This document shows positions 16,675 through 23,499 of a DNA stretch of 64,000 bases, in pieces. Position numbers and translations under genes: made by a program. Source of the DNA: Myxococcales bacterium (lineage in GTDB: Bacteria; Myxococcota; Myxococcia; Myxococcales; Myxococcaceae); contig JADLDB010000067.1 of assembly GCA_020846875.1 (NCBI GenBank), forward strand, positions 62,001 through 126,000, written 5' to 3'. Each line of letters begins with the position of its first letter. Positions within the stretch are counted from its first letter, which is position 1. A model generated the notes under the pieces. That model was given only the letters and a program-made list of their open reading frames with translations. It was not told the origin of the DNA and ran no database searches.

Positions 16675-17712
16675 ATGCTCATCGTCGTCGCGCTGGCCGT
16701 GCTGGCCGCCGAGCCCCGGGCCGCAGAGGAAGACAAGGTCCTTCGCGTCCGTGCGGTGGGCGACGTGATGCTGGGCACGGCGGTCCCGGAAGGGAAGCTC
16801 CCGCCGGACGACGGCGCGCACCTGCTGGACGGAGTCGCCGCGCTCCTCAAGGACGCGGATCTCACCTTCGCCAACCTGGAGGGCCCCTTGTGCGACTCGG
16901 GCAGGTCGAACAAGTGCCGACCGGGGAGCAACTGCTTCGCCTTCCGCACGCCGACCTCCTACGCGAAGCACCTGGCGGCGGCGGGCGTGGACTTCGGCTC
17001 CACGGCGAACAACCACTCGGGGGACTTCGGCGAAGGCTGCCGCCGCGAGACGGAGGCGGCGCTGGACGCGAACGGCATCGCCTGGTCGGGGGCTCGTGGG
17101 ACGATCGGGAAGAAGACGGTGAAGGGCCGGCGGGTGGCGCTGGTGGCCTTCCACACCTCGGCGGCGGTCAACGACGTGAACGACTTGCCGACGGCGAAGA
17201 AGCTGGTGCAGCAGGCGAAGGCGGACGCGGACGTGGTGATCGTCAGCTTCCACGGCGGCGCGGAGGGGACGAACGCGACGCGGGTGCGTGACGGCATCGA
17301 GCGCTACCTGGGCGAGAATCGGGGCGACCTGAAGGCCTTCGCGCACGGGGTCATCGACGCGGGCGCGGACCTGGTGCTGGGGCACGGGCCGCACGTGCTG
17401 CGCGGCATGGAGCTCTACCGGGGGCACCTGATCGCCTACTCGCTGGGGAACTTCGCCACCTACGGGCGCTTCGATCTCTCAGGGCCGCTGGGCGTGTCGG
17501 CGGTGCTGGAGGTGCGCCTGGACGAGGCGGGGCGCTTCGCCGGGGGGCAGCTCTTCGCCACGAAGCAGGAAGGGAAGGGCGTGCCGGTGGTGGATCCTTC
17601 CGGGCGGGGCATCGCGATGGTGAAGGAGCTGAGCGCGAAGGACTTCCCGAAGACGGGCGTTCAGGTGGGCGAGGACGGAAAGCTGTCCGCGCGCGAGCTG
17701 GGGCAGCGGTAG
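16675..17712 (+). CDS. CapA/PgsA-type metallophosphatase
   Basis: The 345-residue protein has a signal peptide (MLIVVALAVLAAEP) and the PGA_cap metallophosphatase fold: AVGDVMLG, FANLEGPLC, STANNHSGDFG, IVSFHGGAE, LVLGHGPHVLRG and IAYSLGNF hold the metal-binding Asp, Asn and His residues in the usual order. Homologues named CapA or PgsA take part in poly-gamma-glutamate capsule production, but many bacterial copies lie outside capsule loci, as here, and act on unknown phosphoesters. Two cysteines in CDSGRSNKC are an insertion. The ATG at 16675 begins the signal peptide directly. Confidence 0.82.
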   Translation: MLIVVALAVLAAEPRAAEEDKVLRVRAVGDVMLGTAVPEGKLPPDDGAHLLDGVAALLKDADLTFANLEGPLCDSGRSNKCRPGSNCFAFRTPTSYAKHLAAAGVDFGSTANNHSGDFGEGCRRETEAALDANGIAWSGARGTIGKKTVKGRRVALVAFHTSAAVNDVNDLPTAKKLVQQAKADADVVIVSFHGGAEGTNATRVRDGIERYLGENRGDLKAFAHGVIDAGADLVLGHGPHVLRGMELYRGHLIAYSLGNFATYGRFDLSGPLGVSAVLEVRLDEAGRFAGGQLFATKQEGKGVPVVDPSGRGIAMVKELSAKDFPKTGVQVGEDGKLSARELGQR

Positions 17713-17743
17713 CGTCGAGCGACGGCAACCGCGGCCGGGGCAG

Positions 17744-17807
17744 CAACTTTGGTGCTCCGCCGGGAGACCCCGCCCAAACCCCCAGTTGTCAACTTCGGTG
17801 CTCCGCC
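17744..17807 (+). repeat. pair of 18-bp direct repeats before the DUF2752 gene
   Basis: CAACTTTGGTGCTCCGCC at 17744-17761 recurs with one mismatch at 17790-17807, 46 bp apart (start to start). Both copies lie in the gap before the DUF2752 gene and could be a regulator-binding site or a duplication remnant. Confidence 0.55.
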
Positions 17808-17815
17808 TGTGGATC

Positions 17816-18316
17816 ATGCACCGCGTTGACGGGTGGCGCCGGGCCGGGTGGACTGGCTGGTGGATGAGCCCCACGGCCGCCACTCCGGATCCTGGTGTCA
17901 GTTGGACGCATCGCGCGCTGCTCGCGCCGGGCGTGCGCCGCTTCGCGTTGTTGATCTTCCTCGGCTCCTTCTTCTTCCCGCTGACAGGCTTGTCGGTGGA
18001 CCTCTGCCCGCTGCACCAGGCGACGGGGTTGCCCTGTCCGGGCTGTGGGATGACGAGGAGTCTGGCGGCGCTGACGCAGGGCGACTTCTCCACGGCGGCG
18101 GGGCTGAATCCGTTCGGCTTTCTGGTCTGGCCGGTGCTGGCGGTGCTGGCGGTGCTGGCGCTGGTGCCGGCGCGGGGCGTGCAGCGGCTGGCGCAGCGCC
18201 TCGACGTGTACGGCCCGCTCCTCACGCGCGCCTTCCACCTGGTGCTCGCGGCGTTGCTGGGCTTCGGCGCGTTGCGCCTGGTGGCGCTGCTGGCTCTGGG
18301 CGAGCGCTTCCCGTGA
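17816..18316 (+). CDS. DUF2752 membrane protein
   Basis: The 166-residue protein has the DUF2752 signature CPGCGMTRS, preceded by LSVDLCPLHQATGL, and three to four hydrophobic helices (for example FALLIFLGSFFFPLTG and VWPVLAVLAVLALV). The family is a small inner-membrane group of unknown function; the Cys-rich motif suggests metal or redox chemistry at the membrane. The start is uncertain: ATG 17816 and ATG 17864 are both possible and neither has a strong ribosome site. Its stop codon overlaps the start of the next gene (GTGA), so the two are translationally coupled. Confidence 0.75.
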   Translation: MHRVDGWRRAGWTGWWMSPTAATPDPGVSWTHRALLAPGVRRFALLIFLGSFFFPLTGLSVDLCPLHQATGLPCPGCGMTRSLAALTQGDFSTAAGLNPFGFLVWPVLAVLAVLALVPARGVQRLAQRLDVYGPLLTRAFHLVLAALLGFGALRLVALLALGERFP

Positions 18317-18789
18317 CGACTTCGCCGCTGTCCGGCGCGGGGTGTGCGAAGCACGCGGGCGTGCCGGCGGTGGAGGTGTGCACGCGGTGCGGGGCGTTCC
18401 TCTGCGCGGAGTGCGTGGAGTACGTGGAGGAGGAGAGGCCGGTGTGCGCGTCGTGCGCGGCGATCGCCCGGGCGCAGCGGACGCCGCCGGCGCTCAAGGC
18501 GGCGCCCTTTCTCTCGGTGATGGGGCTGATCGGGATCGTCGAGGGTTTCCTGCAGCGCGGGCGGCTGGGGTTGGTCCTCTGGGCGCTGGCGATCCCGCTC
18601 GGCTTCACGGGGCTGGCCCTGTCGATTCAGCACGGGCGAAGGCTGTCGAAGCACGAAGGCCTGCGGCGGCCGGGCTTCGGGTGGGCGGTGGCGGGCCGGC
18701 TGCTGGGGCTCGTCCACGCGCTGGCCAGCGTGCTGCTCGCCGGCAGCTTCATCCTCTTCCTGGTGTCCCGGTACTTTCGCGCGCCGTGA
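18313..18789 (+). CDS. membrane protein with N-terminal B-box-like zinc finger
   Basis: The 158-residue protein begins with a Cys/His cluster, CAKHAGVPAVEVCTRCGAF then LCAEC and CASC, which fits a B-box-type double zinc site. Three hydrophobic segments follow (LSVMGLIGIVEGF, LGLVLWALAIPLGFTGLAL, LLGLVHALASVLLAGSFILF). Bacterial proteins with this layout are often annotated as B-box zinc finger or DUF4190-like membrane proteins of unknown role. The GTG start overlaps the TGA of the DUF2752 gene by 4 nt, so the two products are probably made together and may form a complex. Confidence 0.75.
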   Translation: MTTSPLSGAGCAKHAGVPAVEVCTRCGAFLCAECVEYVEEERPVCASCAAIARAQRTPPALKAAPFLSVMGLIGIVEGFLQRGRLGLVLWALAIPLGFTGLALSIQHGRRLSKHEGLRRPGFGWAVAGRLLGLVHALASVLLAGSFILFLVSRYFRAP

Positions 18790-18791
18790 CT

Positions 18792-19586
18792 TCACGGCCC
18801 CCGGCAGGCGGGGGACAAGAGCTCCGGCCGGTACTCGAAGTGCATCGTGTCGAAGTGCTGCCAGCGCCCGCCCCAGATGAAGCCTTCCGCCTCGAAGGCG
18901 TCGACGATGGCCTGGGGGATCTTGTTCTTCCACACCAGCGGCTCGCTGCGCCGCTTCCACCGCCAGTAATGCGAGCGCTCGACGTTGAGGTCGATGGCGA
19001 TCCCGAAGGCGTGCGCGGACAGCGACTGCGAGCGGGCGATCTTCCGCCAGCTCCAGGTGCCGCCGATGTTCCTGAGGAAGGGGAGCAGTGAGGGGTCGTC
19101 CTTCACCTGCGGCTCCAGGCGGGCCACCACCCGCGCCAGCGCCGGAGCAGCCAGTTGGTGGAAGGGGTAGCGCAGCCCGAAGAACTTCACCTTGCCCAGG
19201 CGCGAGGAGACCTCACCCCGCGTCCGTCCATAGGTGGCCATGAACAGCTCCACCACCCGCACCCGCCCGGGATCATCGGGCGCGCCGGCGTCGGACGTGT
19301 CGACGGGGACGATCGGCCCCGCCTGGTAGGGCGTGTGGAAGATGTCCTCGAGGTCCGGCACCTCCTCCGACTCGGGACTGAAGACCTCGGCGCCGCTGGT
19401 CCAGGGGACGTAGAGGCCGTCGGGCAGCTCCAGGCCCCAGCCCGCGTCCTCTCTCCACGCCACGGCGCCGGCGTACCAGGTGGGCAGGCAGGCGAGCGCG
19501 GGTGGTGGAGCGCCTGCGTCGCGGACACCGGCGTCTCCGCCGGCATCGGGTTGGGCGAGGACGAGCGCGAGGAGCAGCGGCACCAC
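18792..19586 (-). CDS. secreted M15-family peptidase (D,D-carboxypeptidase-like)
   Basis: The 264-residue protein has a short signal peptide and a linker with DAG repeats. The C-terminal catalytic part contains SLSAHAFGIAIDLN, which supplies the first zinc His and the Asp, and WQHFDTMHFEYRP, which supplies the second His; these are the M15 (VanY/endolysin) ligands. GVPA-type substrate groove features such as NIGGTWSWRKIARS are also present. It should cleave peptidoglycan cross-links or stem peptides outside the cytoplasm, either for the cell's own wall or against prey. The GTG start at 19586 opens the signal sequence MVPLLLALVLAQ. It converges with the DUF2752 pair. Confidence 0.8.
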   Translation of the reverse strand: MVPLLLALVLAQPDAGGDAGVRDAGAPPPALACLPTWYAGAVAWREDAGWGLELPDGLYVPWTSGAEVFSPESEEVPDLEDIFHTPYQAGPIVPVDTSDAGAPDDPGRVRVVELFMATYGRTRGEVSSRLGKVKFFGLRYPFHQLAAPALARVVARLEPQVKDDPSLLPFLRNIGGTWSWRKIARSQSLSAHAFGIAIDLNVERSHYWRWKRRSEPLVWKNKIPQAIVDAFEAEGFIWGGRWQHFDTMHFEYRPELLSPACRGP

Positions 19587-19632
19587 GAGGGGCAGATCTA
19601 CCCCGGCGAGGAGGTGCCTGCGATTTCGGCGC

Positions 19633-20160
19633 CTACTCCACGACGATCAGCTTCGCGCCGTTCTCCACCGCCGTGCCTTCCTTCGCGTGCACCTCGGTCA
19701 CCTTGCCGGCCTTCGGGGCCTTGAGCTCGTTCTCCATCTTCATGGCCTCCACCACCACCAGCCCCTGGCCTTCCTGGACCAGGTCGCCCACCTTCACGAA
19801 GACCTTGACGATCTTCCCCGGCATGGGGGCGGACACGGTCTGCTTGCCCTCGGCCTGGAAGGTGGCGGCCGCGGCCCGCAGGCGGATCCGCCGCTCGTCG
19901 GCGATGTCGAAGCGCACCACCTCGCCCCGCACCAGCACCGCCACCTCGTCGCCCTTGCCGTCGAAGTCGACGTTGTAGGAGTCGTCCTCGACGATCATCG
20001 ACACCGCGCCGTGGGGCAGCACCAGGGAGTCCACTTCGTAACGGTGGCCGTCCAGCGTCACGGCGTAGAGGCCGTTGCCCAGGGACTCGACCTCCACCGG
20101 CGTGGCCTGGCCGTTCTTCTGGGCCAGGTTCTTCGCGAAGTACGTCGTCTTGCGCGCCAT
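19633..20160 (-). CDS. biotin carboxyl carrier protein
   Basis: The 175-residue protein ends in a biotinyl domain with VEAMKMENEL; Lys141 is the biotinylation site, with the PMPGKI motif about 27 residues before it. The N-terminal 100 residues (GLYAVTLDGHRYEVDS, YNVDFDGKGDEV) resemble the connecting domain of acyl-CoA carboxylase alpha subunits rather than the Pro/Ala linker of E. coli AccB. It carries carboxybiotin from the biotin carboxylase encoded 6 nt upstream to a carboxyltransferase that is not in this window. A propionyl- or methylcrotonyl-CoA carboxylase is as likely as acetyl-CoA carboxylase. Confidence 0.88.
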   Translation of the reverse strand: MARKTTYFAKNLAQKNGQATPVEVESLGNGLYAVTLDGHRYEVDSLVLPHGAVSMIVEDDSYNVDFDGKGDEVAVLVRGEVVRFDIADERRIRLRAAAATFQAEGKQTVSAPMPGKIVKVFVKVGDLVQEGQGLVVVEAMKMENELKAPKAGKVTEVHAKEGTAVENGAKLIVVE

Positions 20161-20166
20161 GGCGGG

Positions 20167-21690
20167 TCAGCTCCGTTTCCAGCCGGTGAGTCGTCGTCCG
20201 GCCGTGCGCCAGGGAGAGAGGCCCGAGGTGCCGCCCGCCGACAGCCCAGCGACCTGGGCCTGCTGCTTCTCGGAGAGCTGGTGCGCGTGGACCGCCGCGG
20301 CGATCAGCGCGGCCTTCACCAGCTCCGGGTGCTCCTCACCCAGGAGCCGCTGGTGCTCGCGGCCCAGGAAGCCAGTGTCGTAGTTGCCCCGCTGGAACAA
20401 AGGGTGCTCGACGAGGTGCTTGAGGTAGCGGATGTTGGTGGTGATCCCCTTCACCACGTATTCGTCCAGCGCGCGGCGCACGCGGGCCAGGGCCTCGGCG
20501 CGGGTTGGGGCCCACACGGATAGCTTGGAGATCATCGGATCGTAGAAGTTGGGCACCGTGTACCCGGCGTACACCCCCGAGTCGTCGCGCACGAAGGGGC
20601 CCGAGGGGACGCGGAGGTACTGAATGCGGCCGGGCGACGGCATGAAGTTGGTGGAAGGATCTTCCGCGTAGACGCGCACCTCGATGCTGTGGCCACGGGG
20701 GGAGATGGGTTCGAGGAAGGGCAGCACGCCGCCCTGCGCCACGTGGAGCTGCCAGGCGACGAGGTCGATCCCGGTGACCCACTCCGTCACCGGGTGCTCG
20801 ACCTGCAGGCGGGTGTTCATCTCGAGGAAGTAGAAGTTGCGGCTTGAGTCGACGAGGAACTCCACCGTGCCGGCGCCCACGTAGCCCACCGACTTCGCCG
20901 CGCGCACCGCCACCTCGCCCATCGCCGCGCGCAGCTGGGAGGTGATGATGGGCGAAGGCGTCTCCTCCACCACCTTCTGGTTGCGCCGCTGCGCGCTGCA
21001 CTCGCGCTCGTTCAGGTGGATGACGTTGCCGTGGCTGTCCCCGAAGATCTGGATCTCGACGTGGTGCGGCTCGTCGAGGAACTTCTCCAGGTACACCGCG
21101 TCGTTGCCGAAGGCGCTCATCGCTTCGGACTTCGCGGCGCGCCAGGCAGACTCGAGGTCGCCTTCCTTCTCCACCCGGCGCATGCCCTTGCCGCCGCCGC
21201 CTCCCGCCGCCTTGAGCATGATCGGGTAGCCGAGCTTCCTCGCGAAGGCCTTCGCTTCGTCCACGGAGGCGAAGGGCGCTTCGGTGCCCGGCACCACGGG
21301 CACGCCGGCCTTCACCATGTTGGCGCGGGCGCGCGTCTTCTCGCCCATGGCGTCCATCGCGCTGGCCGGAGGGCCGATGAAGGTAAGGCCCGCCTTGTCG
21401 CACGCGCGCACGAAGCCGGCGTTCTCGGACAGGAAGCCGTAGCCGGGGTGAATGGCGTCGGCGCCGGTGCGCCGGGCCGCGTCGAGGATGTGATCCTGCA
21501 CCAGGTAGCTCTCGCGAGACGGCGGCGGGCCGACGCACACGGCCTGATCGGCGTAGCGGGTGTGCAGGGCGGACCGGTCGGCCTCGGAGAAGACAGCCAC
21601 CGTCGAGAGGCCCAGCTCCCTGCAGGTGCGCATCACGCGGACGGCGATCTCTCCGCGGTTGGCGACCAGCACTTTCTTGATCTTCGCCAT
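20167..21690 (-). CDS. accC: biotin carboxylase subunit of an acyl-CoA carboxylase
   Basis: The 507-residue enzyme starts KKVLVANRGEIAVRV, the biotin carboxylase signature. The ATP-grasp glycine loop GGGGGKGM is at 163-170, HHVEIQIFGD and HLNERECSAQRRNQK follow, and EMNTRLQVEHPVTE at 290-303 holds the metal-binding Glu and catalytic Arg. It uses ATP and bicarbonate to carboxylate the biotin of the carrier protein encoded next. It is about 55 residues longer than E. coli AccC, with an Ala/Gln/Gly-rich tail after residue 455. There is no ribosome site before the ATG; a promoter ends 8 nt upstream, which suggests a leaderless message. Confidence 0.92.
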   Translation of the reverse strand: MAKIKKVLVANRGEIAVRVMRTCRELGLSTVAVFSEADRSALHTRYADQAVCVGPPPSRESYLVQDHILDAARRTGADAIHPGYGFLSENAGFVRACDKAGLTFIGPPASAMDAMGEKTRARANMVKAGVPVVPGTEAPFASVDEAKAFARKLGYPIMLKAAGGGGGKGMRRVEKEGDLESAWRAAKSEAMSAFGNDAVYLEKFLDEPHHVEIQIFGDSHGNVIHLNERECSAQRRNQKVVEETPSPIITSQLRAAMGEVAVRAAKSVGYVGAGTVEFLVDSSRNFYFLEMNTRLQVEHPVTEWVTGIDLVAWQLHVAQGGVLPFLEPISPRGHSIEVRVYAEDPSTNFMPSPGRIQYLRVPSGPFVRDDSGVYAGYTVPNFYDPMISKLSVWAPTRAEALARVRRALDEYVVKGITTNIRYLKHLVEHPLFQRGNYDTGFLGREHQRLLGEEHPELVKAALIAAAVHAHQLSEKQQAQVAGLSAGGTSGLSPWRTAGRRLTGWKRS

Positions 21691-21697
21691 GGGCACG

Positions 21698-21726
21698 GGT
21701 CTATCGCGCAGGGGGCGGGGGACCAA
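21698..21726 (-). promoter_or_regulatory. candidate sigma-A promoter giving a leaderless accC message
   Basis: On the minus strand TTGGTC (21726-21721) and TAGACC (21703-21698) are separated by exactly 17 nt. The predicted transcription start falls within one base of the accC ATG, which has no ribosome site. Confidence 0.4.
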
Positions 21727-21810
21727 ACGGGAAGATCCGCGGGTAGACTGCGGGCCGCGACGAAGCAGGAAGCTGTGCGGCGGTGAGATTCGGGGTACGC
21801 CGCGCCCACC

Positions 21811-23022
21811 ATGTCCGCGCGCGACCTCGAGCTCGTCCTCTTCGGCGCCACCGGCTTCACCGGCCGCCTCGTGGCCGAGTACCTCGCGGTCCACGTCCCT
21901 GACGGCGTGCGCGTCGGGCTGGCCGGCCGAAGCCAGCAGAAGCTGGAGTCGCTCCGCGCCGGCCTCCCCTCGAGGGGCCGCTCCTGGCCCCTGCTCGAGG
22001 CCGACAGCGCCGACGCTGACTCGCTCGACGCAGTCGCCCGCCGCGCGCGCGTCCTCTGCACCACCGTGGGGCCCTATGCGAAGTACGGCCTGCCCGTGGT
22101 CGCCGCCTGCGCGAAGGCCGGCACGCACTACACGGATCTCGCCGGAGAAGTGCAGTTCATGCGCGACTCCATCGACGCCTGGAACGCCGAGGCCCAGCGC
22201 ACCGGCGCGCGGATCGTCCACTCCTGCGGCTTCGACTCCATTCCCTCCGACGTGGGGCCCTGGCTCTTGCACCACGAGCTCGGCGCGATGAAGCGCGTCA
22301 CCTACGTGGTGGAGGCGCTCAAGGGCGGCTTCTCGGGCGGCACCTACGCGTCGATGCTCAACGCCCTCGAGGAAGCAGGGAAGGACCGGCGGAAGCTCCG
22401 GGCGCTCGCGGATCCCCATGCGCTCTCGCCGGACCGCGCGAAGGAGCCCGACCTGGGGCCGCAGCGGGATCAAACCGGCTTCTCGTACGACGGCTTCGTG
22501 GGCCGGTGGACCGGCCCCTTCGTGATGGAGCCGATCAACACCCGCGTCGTCCGCCGCACCAACGCGCTGCTCGGCTACGCCTACGGCCGGAATCTCCGCT
22601 ACCGGGAGGTGTCCGGCATCCCGCGGGGGCTCAAGGGGCTGGGCGTCGCCGCGAGGCTGGCGGGCCTGGGCGTCGCGTCGCTGGGCCTCCTCTTCTGGCC
22701 CACCCGCCGCCTGCTCGCGCGGGCGCTCCCGAAGCCCGGCGAGGGCCCGTCCGAGGAGGCGCGGCGCACGGGTCGGCTGCGCGTCCGCACCTTCGGAGAA
22801 GCGGAGGGCGGCCGGCGCGCCAGCGTGGTGATCGAAGGGCAGGGCGATCCCGGCTACCAGTTGACCGCGATGATGCTCTCGCAGGCGTCGCTGGCGCTGG
22901 TGCTCGATTTGGACCGCCTGCCGAAGCGGGCGGGCGTGCTGACGCCCGTCACTGCGATGGGAGACGTCCTGGTGGAGCGGCTGCGCCGCGCAGGCATGAC
23001 GCTGACGGTCGAGAGTCCGTGA
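21811..23022 (+). CDS. saccharopine dehydrogenase-like / trans-acting enoyl reductase family protein
   Basis: The 403-residue protein opens with a Rossmann motif, LVLFGATGFTGRLVAEYL, and continues with VGLAGRSQQKLESL, CTTVGPYAKYGLPVV, GTHYTDLAGE and IVHSCGFDSIPSDVGPW, the signature set of the family that contains Mycobacterium Rv2449c and Rv2953. Rv2953 is a trans-acting enoyl reductase for polyketide lipids; other members are annotated as saccharopine dehydrogenase-like oxidoreductases without a known substrate. A hydrophobic stretch (LGVASLGLLFWPT) lies in the C-terminal half. No polyketide synthase is nearby, so the lipid connection is inference from family only. It is divergent from accC. 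Confidence 0.82.
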   Translation: MSARDLELVLFGATGFTGRLVAEYLAVHVPDGVRVGLAGRSQQKLESLRAGLPSRGRSWPLLEADSADADSLDAVARRARVLCTTVGPYAKYGLPVVAACAKAGTHYTDLAGEVQFMRDSIDAWNAEAQRTGARIVHSCGFDSIPSDVGPWLLHHELGAMKRVTYVVEALKGGFSGGTYASMLNALEEAGKDRRKLRALADPHALSPDRAKEPDLGPQRDQTGFSYDGFVGRWTGPFVMEPINTRVVRRTNALLGYAYGRNLRYREVSGIPRGLKGLGVAARLAGLGVASLGLLFWPTRRLLARALPKPGEGPSEEARRTGRLRVRTFGEAEGGRRASVVIEGQGDPGYQLTAMMLSQASLALVLDLDRLPKRAGVLTPVTAMGDVLVERLRRAGMTLTVESP

Positions 23023-23025
23023 GCG

Positions 23026-23499
23026 TCACTTGTCGCAGGGCACCGCGGTGCAGGCGCCCCACATGCCCGTCCGGTTCGTCTTCGCCTCGGACTCCAGGGT
23101 GTCGAACTCCACGGCGCGCGACTGGCCCCCCGGCGCGATGTACAGGCTGCAGGCCAGCCCGCGCTTCACCAGCTCGCTGTTGAGCTCCGTACCGCCCTGC
23201 TTCACGTAGGCCAGCGTGCGGCCGAAGCGGTCCTTGCAGGCAGCCTCGTCGTAGGAGAGTTGCACCTGCGCGCCCTCGATGAGGCCGCGGGTATACGCCG
23301 CCGCCTCCTGCCCGTAGCAGTCGTTCTTCCCGCCGGTCGTCTCGGGCGTGTCCACCAGCAGCAGGCGCACCCGCGTCCCGTCGGACAAGTCGAAGGTGTC
23401 GCCGTCCACCACCGCCTGCACCGTGCCGGACGACGGCCCGCACATGCTGCCGCCGCAGCCGCTCGCTGCGAGGGCCACGCCGAGGGCTGCCGCTCTCAC
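23026..23499 (-). CDS. secreted thermonuclease-like lipoprotein (SNase fold)
   Basis: The 157-residue lipoprotein (ASGC lipobox at 12-15) consists of one staphylococcal nuclease domain. DGDTF is at 32-36; RLLLVDTPE places Arg45, Asp50 and Glu53 at the positions of SNase Arg35, Asp40 and Glu43, and RFGRTLAYV supplies Arg94 for Arg87, so all catalytic residues are present. It also has extra cysteines (CGGSMC, CYGQ, AACKD, ACTAVPC) that suit an oxidising compartment. It should degrade DNA or RNA outside the cytoplasm with calcium. Its start overlaps the stop of the lamin-tail gene by 4 nt, so it is the last gene of the surface nuclease operon. Confidence 0.88.
   Translation of the reverse strand: MRAAALGVALAASGCGGSMCGPSSGTVQAVVDGDTFDLSDGTRVRLLLVDTPETTGGKNDCYGQEAAAYTRGLIEGAQVQLSYDEAACKDRFGRTLAYVKQGGTELNSELVKRGLACSLYIAPGGQSRAVEFDTLESEAKTNRTGMWGACTAVPCDK

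Noticed and set aside
17786-17815. TTG start giving 10 extra residues to the DUF2752 protein
   Set aside because: It would begin inside the second direct repeat, has no ribosome site, and adds no conserved residues.
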